This document shows positions 42,683 to 44,323 of a stretch of 44,323 nt of DNA, piece by piece. Position numbers and translations under genes: made by a program. The notes under the pieces were generated by a model. The model had not been told where the DNA came from, did not search any database, and saw only the letters and a list, made by a program, of their open reading frames with translations. Each line of letters opens with the position of its first letter. Position 1 is the stretch's first letter. The stretch comes from Coxiellaceae bacterium (GTDB taxonomy: Bacteria; Pseudomonadota; Gammaproteobacteria; Diplorickettsiales; Diplorickettsiaceae): the NCBI GenBank assembly GCA_947475085.1, contig CANJLU010000003.1, positions 1-44,323 of the forward strand, read 5' to 3'.

Positions 42683-44002
42683 ATGCAAGCACTTGATCGA
42701 TCAGATTTTGCACGGTCAGTTTATATCGTGGATGGCATGCGTACCCCCTGGCTGAAAGTACGTGGAGTCCCTGGAAATTTTTCAGCTTCTGATTTGGCTG
42801 TACAAGCGGGACGTTATTTATTAGCACGCCAAGCATTTACACCTGATCAACTGGATGAAGTGGTTACCGGCTGTGTTATGCCAAATCCTGACGAGGCTAA
42901 TATTAGTCGAGTGATTGCATTACGTTTGGGTTGTGGTAAAGCTGTACCTGCTTATACTGTGCAACGGAATTGTGCTTCAGGTATGCAAGCTTTAGACAGT
43001 GCAGCCTTAGATATCGCTTGTGGGAGATACAATTTAGTATTAGCAGGTGGTACAGAAGCAATGAGTCAAGCTCCCCTATTGCTTAGTCAAGAAATGACTA
43101 CTTGGTTTGCTAAATGGAATTTAGCTAAAACTTTTGTAGCGCGTTTAAAACTACTGACTCAATTTAAATTAAACTATATAAAACCAGTTATTGCTTTATT
43201 ACATGGTTTAACTGATCCTATTGTGGGTTTAGGGATGGGGCAAACCGCAGAGGTTATTGCGCATCGTTTTGGGATTACGCGTGAAGAAATGGATGCATTT
43301 GCTTTGCAAAGCCACCAACGTTTAGCAGCGGCGCAAGATGCTGGAGTTTTTAAGGATGAAATCAATCCGATTTATGACAAACAAAATCTTTATTATTCTT
43401 TCGATAATGGTTTGCGTCGTGATACGAGTTTAGAAAAATTAGCCTCACTTAAACCTTTTTTTGATAAACCTTTTGGCCTGGTTACCGCAGGAAATAGTTC
43501 TCAAGTTACCGATGGCTCCGCTTTTTTAATTTTGGCGAGTGAAGAGGCCGTACAGAAATATCAATTACCGATTTTAGCGTGCATAGTGGATGTGGTATGG
43601 GCGGGTGTAGATCCGAGTGAAATGGGTTTGGGTCCGGTGCATGCCGTAGCAATGCTCTTAAAAAAACAAGCACTTACTTTTAAAGATATCGATTTTTGGG
43701 AAATTAATGAAGCATTTGCAGGTCAGGTTTTGGCATGTTTGGCGGCTTGGCAAGATACTGATTATTGTATAAATCAGCTGAACTTAACTGAAGCTTTAGG
43801 CAAGCTCGATCAAGCAAAACTTAACATAGATGGTGGAGCGGTTGCTATGGGCCATCCTGTGGGAGCTAGTGGAGCACGGCTTGTTTTACATTTGGCACAT
43901 ATCTTAAAAAGAAAACAAGCACGTTTTGGTGTGGCAACACTTTGTATCGGTGGCGGACAAGGTGGAGCGTTGTTACTGGAAAATATTGATACATACTCAT
44001 AG
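42683..44002 (+). CDS. Acetyl-CoA C-acyltransferase (thiolase, FadA/FadI family)
   Basis: This thiolase cleaves 3-ketoacyl-CoA with CoA in the last step of beta-oxidation. The nucleophilic cysteine is C97 in VQRNCASGMQALD. The other signatures are WEINEAFAGQVL, GGAVAMGHPVGASGARL and the second active cysteine in ATLCIGGGQGGALLLE. At 439 aa it is longer than the classic FadA and contains an additional loop region (about 140-175) like the FadI/mitochondrial trifunctional beta type. The stop codon (TAG) lies inside repeat A7, so the last few residues (DTYS) are repeat-derived. It belongs to a fadE-thiolase-fadB/J gene set. Confidence 0.93.
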   Translation: MQALDRSDFARSVYIVDGMRTPWLKVRGVPGNFSASDLAVQAGRYLLARQAFTPDQLDEVVTGCVMPNPDEANISRVIALRLGCGKAVPAYTVQRNCASGMQALDSAALDIACGRYNLVLAGGTEAMSQAPLLLSQEMTTWFAKWNLAKTFVARLKLLTQFKLNYIKPVIALLHGLTDPIVGLGMGQTAEVIAHRFGITREEMDAFALQSHQRLAAAQDAGVFKDEINPIYDKQNLYYSFDNGLRRDTSLEKLASLKPFFDKPFGLVTAGNSSQVTDGSAFLILASEEAVQKYQLPILACIVDVVWAGVDPSEMGLGPVHAVAMLLKKQALTFKDIDFWEINEAFAGQVLACLAAWQDTDYCINQLNLTEALGKLDQAKLNIDGGAVAMGHPVGASGARLVLHLAHILKRKQARFGVATLCIGGGQGGALLLENIDTYS

Positions 44003-44117
44003 CAATTGGATTTTTGCCAAGGCGCCGCGAAAATGAAGCAACCGTAGTGTATTCAAGATACATGAGGATTGCGAGTTGAGTGGTAACACAGGCAAAAATT
44101 CAAGTGCGAAGAGTATA
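43992..44117 (+). repeat. Repeat family A, copy 7
   Basis: This is a full-length copy from CATACTCATAGCAATTGGAT to CAAGTGCGAAGAGTATA. Its two 27-base ends are inverted copies of each other with four or five mismatches. It provides the thiolase stop codon and ends 20 bases before the next ATG. Confidence 0.92.
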
Positions 44118-44137
44118 ACTAAAACTGGAGCACTTTG

Positions 44138-44323
44138 ATGGAAGTAGGCTATTTAAATTGGCAATTGCAGCAAAAAGAACACATTCTTTGGCTGTATTTG
44201 GATAAAAAAAATAGCTCTAGCAATAACTTAGATAAAAATGTATTAACAGAATTATGTTCGATCATTAAAGAAATAACTCATAATGAATCGGTGCAAGGGT
44301 TGATAATTACTTCGGGTAAAACA
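44138..44323 (+). CDS. Enoyl-CoA hydratase/3-hydroxyacyl-CoA dehydrogenase, 5' part
   Basis: An ATG at 44138 with GGAG seven bases upstream opens a frame that is still open at the window end (62 codons). The product starts MEVGYLNWQLQQKEHILWLY and continues LDKKNSSSNNLDKNVL to QGLIITSGKT. This is the start of a crotonase fold as in FadB/FadJ (compare the GLIITSGK strand). With fadE and thiolase upstream, the bifunctional beta-oxidation enzyme is the likely identity. It is incomplete, so domain content cannot be verified. Confidence 0.75.
   Translation, partial: MEVGYLNWQLQQKEHILWLYLDKKNSSSNNLDKNVLTELCSIIKEITHNESVQGLIITSGKT

Noticed and set aside
1-44323. CRISPR array, tRNA/rRNA genes, transposase, prophage or integrase genes
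   Set aside because: I looked for regularly spaced direct repeats, cloverleaf-type tRNA motifs and typical recombinase motifs and found none. The repeats present are dispersed and not regularly spaced.

Overview
This 44.3 kb window is a chromosomal segment of an AT-rich gammaproteobacterium. The gene content and neighbour pairs fit the order Legionellales, most likely a host-associated Coxiellaceae/Diplorickettsiaceae-type bacterium. These pairs are dprA-topA, rlmD next to relA, ffh/rpsP-rimM-trmD-rplS, ypjD-corC next to ffh, bamD divergent from rluD-pgeF, and lptG-lptF divergent from pepA. The taxonomic placement is inferred from protein character and repeat load; no rRNA or tRNA gene is present to confirm it. 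I see no transposase, prophage or CRISPR array.

Layout. 1-2980: end of dprA coupled to topA. 3131-10386 (minus): xseA, relA, dacB, rlmD and a PolB-type exonuclease. 10667-13772: adk, rluC (minus) and gltA. 14011-15647: a small basic AT-hook protein, a long gene-free stretch, and a secreted L,D-transpeptidase-like protein. 15735-18160: dapE (minus) and a PiT phosphate transporter. 18309-21061: a small Ser-rich orphan (minus) and comEC. 21101-21300 (minus): a probable CsrA-sequestering small RNA of the RsmY/RsmZ/CsrB type, with its own terminator and an upstream GacA-like box. 21465-25725 (minus): ogt, the rplS-trmD-rimM-rpsP ribosome cluster and ffh. 25878-28005: a shortened ypjD-like gene, a CorC-type CBS protein and an orphan small protein. 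28156-30698 (minus): an outer-membrane protein, pgeF and rluD. 30765-31996: a DUF2892 protein and bamD. 32132-36103 (minus): nadE, lptG and lptF. 36217-37713: pepA. 37785-38156 (minus): a lipoprotein. 38407-40297: minor pilins pilV, pilW and pilX. 40321-44323: the beta-oxidation genes fadE, a thiolase and the start of a fadB/fadJ gene.

Functional themes. dprA, comEC and the type IV minor pilins are parts of a natural transformation apparatus. bamD, lptF/G, dacB, dapE, the transpeptidase-like protein and pgeF serve the envelope. relA and the candidate CsrA-sponge RNA would both act in a stringent-response/Csr switch of the kind that controls the life cycle in Legionella and its relatives.

The most unusual aspect is a dense population of short non-coding repeats. 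Family A has about 90-126 bp per copy, terminal inverted repeats, and seven copies. One copy lies in frame inside an outer-membrane protein gene, directly after the signal peptide. Family B is a roughly 80-95 bp imperfect palindrome with three copies. Family C is a roughly 140 bp nested hairpin with two copies that share a core but have different, still self-complementary, arms. Family D is a 30 bp segment with two copies.
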